64,000 bases of DNA from NCBI GenBank assembly GCA_030158125.1, contig JAOATL010000014.1:62001-126000 (forward strand), in the 5' to 3' direction. The position numbers and the translations under genes are program-made. Of the stretch, positions 62,702-64,000 are shown piece after piece; the stretch's first letter is position 1; the number at the start of each line of letters is the position of its first letter. This stretch comes from Limnohabitans sp. (GTDB lineage Bacteria > Pseudomonadota > Gammaproteobacteria > Burkholderiales > Burkholderiaceae_C). The notes under the pieces are model-generated. The model was not told the DNA's origin, searched no databases, and worked only from the letters and a program-made list of their open reading frames with translations.

Positions 62702-62732
62702 AAAAAGGGTTTGCAAGAAAACTTGCAAACCC
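62702..62732 (-). terminator. Rho-independent terminator after tRNA-His
   Basis: An 11-bp perfect stem GGGTTTGCAAG/CTTGCAAACCC with a 4-nt loop. Read on the reverse strand it is followed by TTTTTC. It lies eight bases after the tRNA CCA end. Confidence 0.88.
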
Positions 62733-62739
62733 TTGAAAC

Positions 62740-62816
62740 TGGGGTGGCTGATGGGGCTCGAACCCACGACAACAGGAATCACAATCCTGGACTCTACCAA
62801 CTGAGCTACAGCCACC
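62740..62816 (-). tRNA. tRNA-His (anticodon GTG)
   Basis: A 77-nt cloverleaf with the extra 5' G typical of tRNA-His (GGTGGCTGTAGCTC), anticodon arm CCAGGATTGTGATTCCTG containing GTG, T-arm GGTTCGAGCC and encoded CCA. It is close to the canonical bacterial tRNA-His sequence. Confidence 0.96.
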
Positions 62817-62851
62817 GTAGAAGCGGAATTATAGCCCAAAGAATTTCAAAT

Positions 62852-64000
62852 TCAGGCGCCCTTGCCTTCTGATTTTGCTTTTTCGGGAACCGGTTTAGCA
62901 ACCACAATCTCGGCCTTGAGCATTGATTTGAGTTGTGCCAAATAAGCTTGGGTTTCTGCTGAACCCCAAAGCTGTGTGAATTGCTGCTGCGCCTGGGCCA
63001 TCAATGCTTTGTCCTCAGCTTCGGGCGGCAAGACCTTGATCACACGCACAAGCGCGTAGCCTTGCAGGCCCAAATCAATACCCTGCGCATCGGGCAATTT
63101 GGCGGGGTCCGCCTTCAACACAGCATCGACCACTTGAGGCAGTTGTTTCTGCGACTTCTCCCGTGACAACACAATGGCATTGGGCAATCCTGCAGCTGGC
63201 TCATTGGACTTGAGCGCGGCGAGGCGGTGCTCGCCCTGTGCTTTGGCCAAGGCTGCAGCTTTTTCTTGTGTCACGCTGCGCTTTAAGATGTCTTTGACAT
63301 TTGCAAATGGCAAACTGGCAGCGGGATGGTATTTCACGACACGCGCAGCCACCAGTGTATTGGGCGCCACTTCAATGGCCTCCGTGTTGCGCTGTTTTTG
63401 CAAAGAAGCTTCGCTGAACAAGGCCTGCAACAATCCAGGGTGGTTGAGCGGATTTTGGGATGGCGTGGCTTGAGGTGCTGGATTGCGTCCTACTTGCGTT
63501 GCTTTTTGGATGGTCAGTTTGAGCTTTTCTGCAACAGGCTTGAGGCTGTCGGATTGTTCGTAGACGGTGTTGGAAAACGTTTCAGCCAACTCGGCGTATT
63601 TGCGCTGCGCTTGTTGTTTCTTCAAATCAGCTTCAAGCGAAGGACGCAAGGACTCAAAACTCTGAGCCTTGGGTGCCTTGATGTCTGTCAATTGAATGAT
63701 GTGATAGCCAAACTCTGATTCAACCACGTCGCTGATGTCGGCCTTTTTCATGCCGAAGGCCGCATCTTCGAAGGCCTTGACCATGGCACCTCGGCCAAAG
63801 AAATCGAGGTCGCCGCCTTTGACAGCAGAGCCAGGATCTTGAGAATTTTTACGCGCCACTTCAGCAAAACTGGCGGGTTTGGCCTTGACTGTTTTTAACA
63901 ACGCCTCGGCTTTGGCACGTGCTGCTTTTTTGTCGGCATCAGAAGCATCCTTGGCAGCAGTGATCAAAATGTGGCTGGCACGACGCTCTTCCTTGCTGGA
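62852..64000 (-). CDS. ppiD: PpiD-type peptidylprolyl isomerase, C-terminal part (runs off window)
   Basis: The visible 383 residues begin inside the parvulin domain at ERRASHILI, followed by FAEVARKNSQDPGSAVKGGD, LDFFGRGAMVKAFEDAAFG and SEFGYHIIQLTDIKAPKAQS. A long helical C-terminal region ends in VPEKAKSEGKGA. The domain layout (parvulin followed by about 280 more residues) is that of PpiD/SurA-N periplasmic foldases anchored in the inner membrane. The membrane anchor and N-terminal chaperone domain lie beyond the window. Confidence 0.88.
   Translation of the reverse strand, partial: SSKEERRASHILITAAKDASDADKKAARAKAEALLKTVKAKPASFAEVARKNSQDPGSAVKGGDLDFFGRGAMVKAFEDAAFGMKKADISDVVESEFGYHIIQLTDIKAPKAQSFESLRPSLEADLKKQQAQRKYAELAETFSNTVYEQSDSLKPVAEKLKLTIQKATQVGRNPAPQATPSQNPLNHPGLLQALFSEASLQKQRNTEAIEVAPNTLVAARVVKYHPAASLPFANVKDILKRSVTQEKAAALAKAQGEHRLAALKSNEPAAGLPNAIVLSREKSQKQLPQVVDAVLKADPAKLPDAQGIDLGLQGYALVRVIKVLPPEAEDKALMAQAQQQFTQLWGSAETQAYLAQLKSMLKAEIVVAKPVPEKAKSEGKGA

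Overview
The window looks like chromosomal DNA of a betaproteobacterium of the order Burkholderiales, most likely family Comamonadaceae. The grounds are gene content and order, not a database search: a PhaR/PHB regulator with 3-hydroxybutyrate dehydrogenase, several orphan Bug/TctC periplasmic binding proteins, zapA followed by a betaproteobacterial-type 6S RNA, a complete cbb3 oxidase cluster with an Fnr regulator and hemN, and an ispDF-mfd-serB block. Most genes are tightly packed housekeeping genes. I see no prophage, transposase, CRISPR array or secretion system.

Layout. 1-5 kb: partial SDR oxidoreductase, RNase R (its 5' end abuts a divergent tRNA-Leu), RimO and PhaR. 5-15 kb: the most accessory-looking part, with a small membrane protein, an EamA exporter, a GntR regulator divergent from a PdxA-family dehydrogenase and a TctC protein, a second TctC, a TonB-dependent receptor, a class II aldolase/adducin protein and an MFS transporter. 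Four near-identical palindromic hairpin repeats (about 52-61 nt) sit at gene ends only in this part. 15-29 kb: tRNA-Val, RelA, alpha/beta hydrolase, 3-hydroxybutyrate dehydrogenase, IspF/IspD, Mfd, SerB, a PhoD/hydrolase/aminotransferase operon and endonuclease III. 29-34 kb: a cobalamin uptake operon (btuB-btuF-btuC-btuD) behind a cobalamin riboswitch. 34-36 kb: a ZapB-like protein, ZapA, 6S RNA and TauE/SafE permeases. 36-47 kb: the microaerobic respiration cluster (hemN, fnr, a Cys-tailed membrane protein, fixH-like, ccoG, ccoP, ccoQ, ccoO, ccoN, ccoS, ccoI, uspA) with four FNR-type boxes. 47-54 kb: malonyl-CoA synthetase with a TctC partner, Lgt, IlvD, a small cytochrome c, a GlcG-like protein and a Bax-inhibitor-1 protein. 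54-58 kb: surE-pcm-nlpD followed directly by rlmD, without rpoS. 58-64 kb: quinone oxidoreductase, S9 peptidase, pterin dehydratase, an orphan Stealth-family protein, tRNA-His and the C-terminal part of PpiD.

How the parts work together. The cco genes build and mature a high-affinity cbb3 cytochrome oxidase: CcoI, CcoG and CcoS handle copper and assembly, and HemN makes heme without oxygen. The Fnr encoded in the cluster probably controls it through the boxes found at hemN/fnr, ccoN and ccoI/uspA. The Btu operon imports vitamin B12 and is probably shut off by B12 through the riboswitch. The 5-15 kb genes look like an inducible carbon-source module, but the substrate cannot be named from sequence.

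I did not find a clear previously undescribed defence or biosynthetic system. The most unusual signals are the hairpin repeat family, in which even the variable outer bases pair within each copy, the rnr/tRNA-Leu overlap, and the rpoS-less surE-pcm-nlpD locus. All coordinates and alignments were read by eye.
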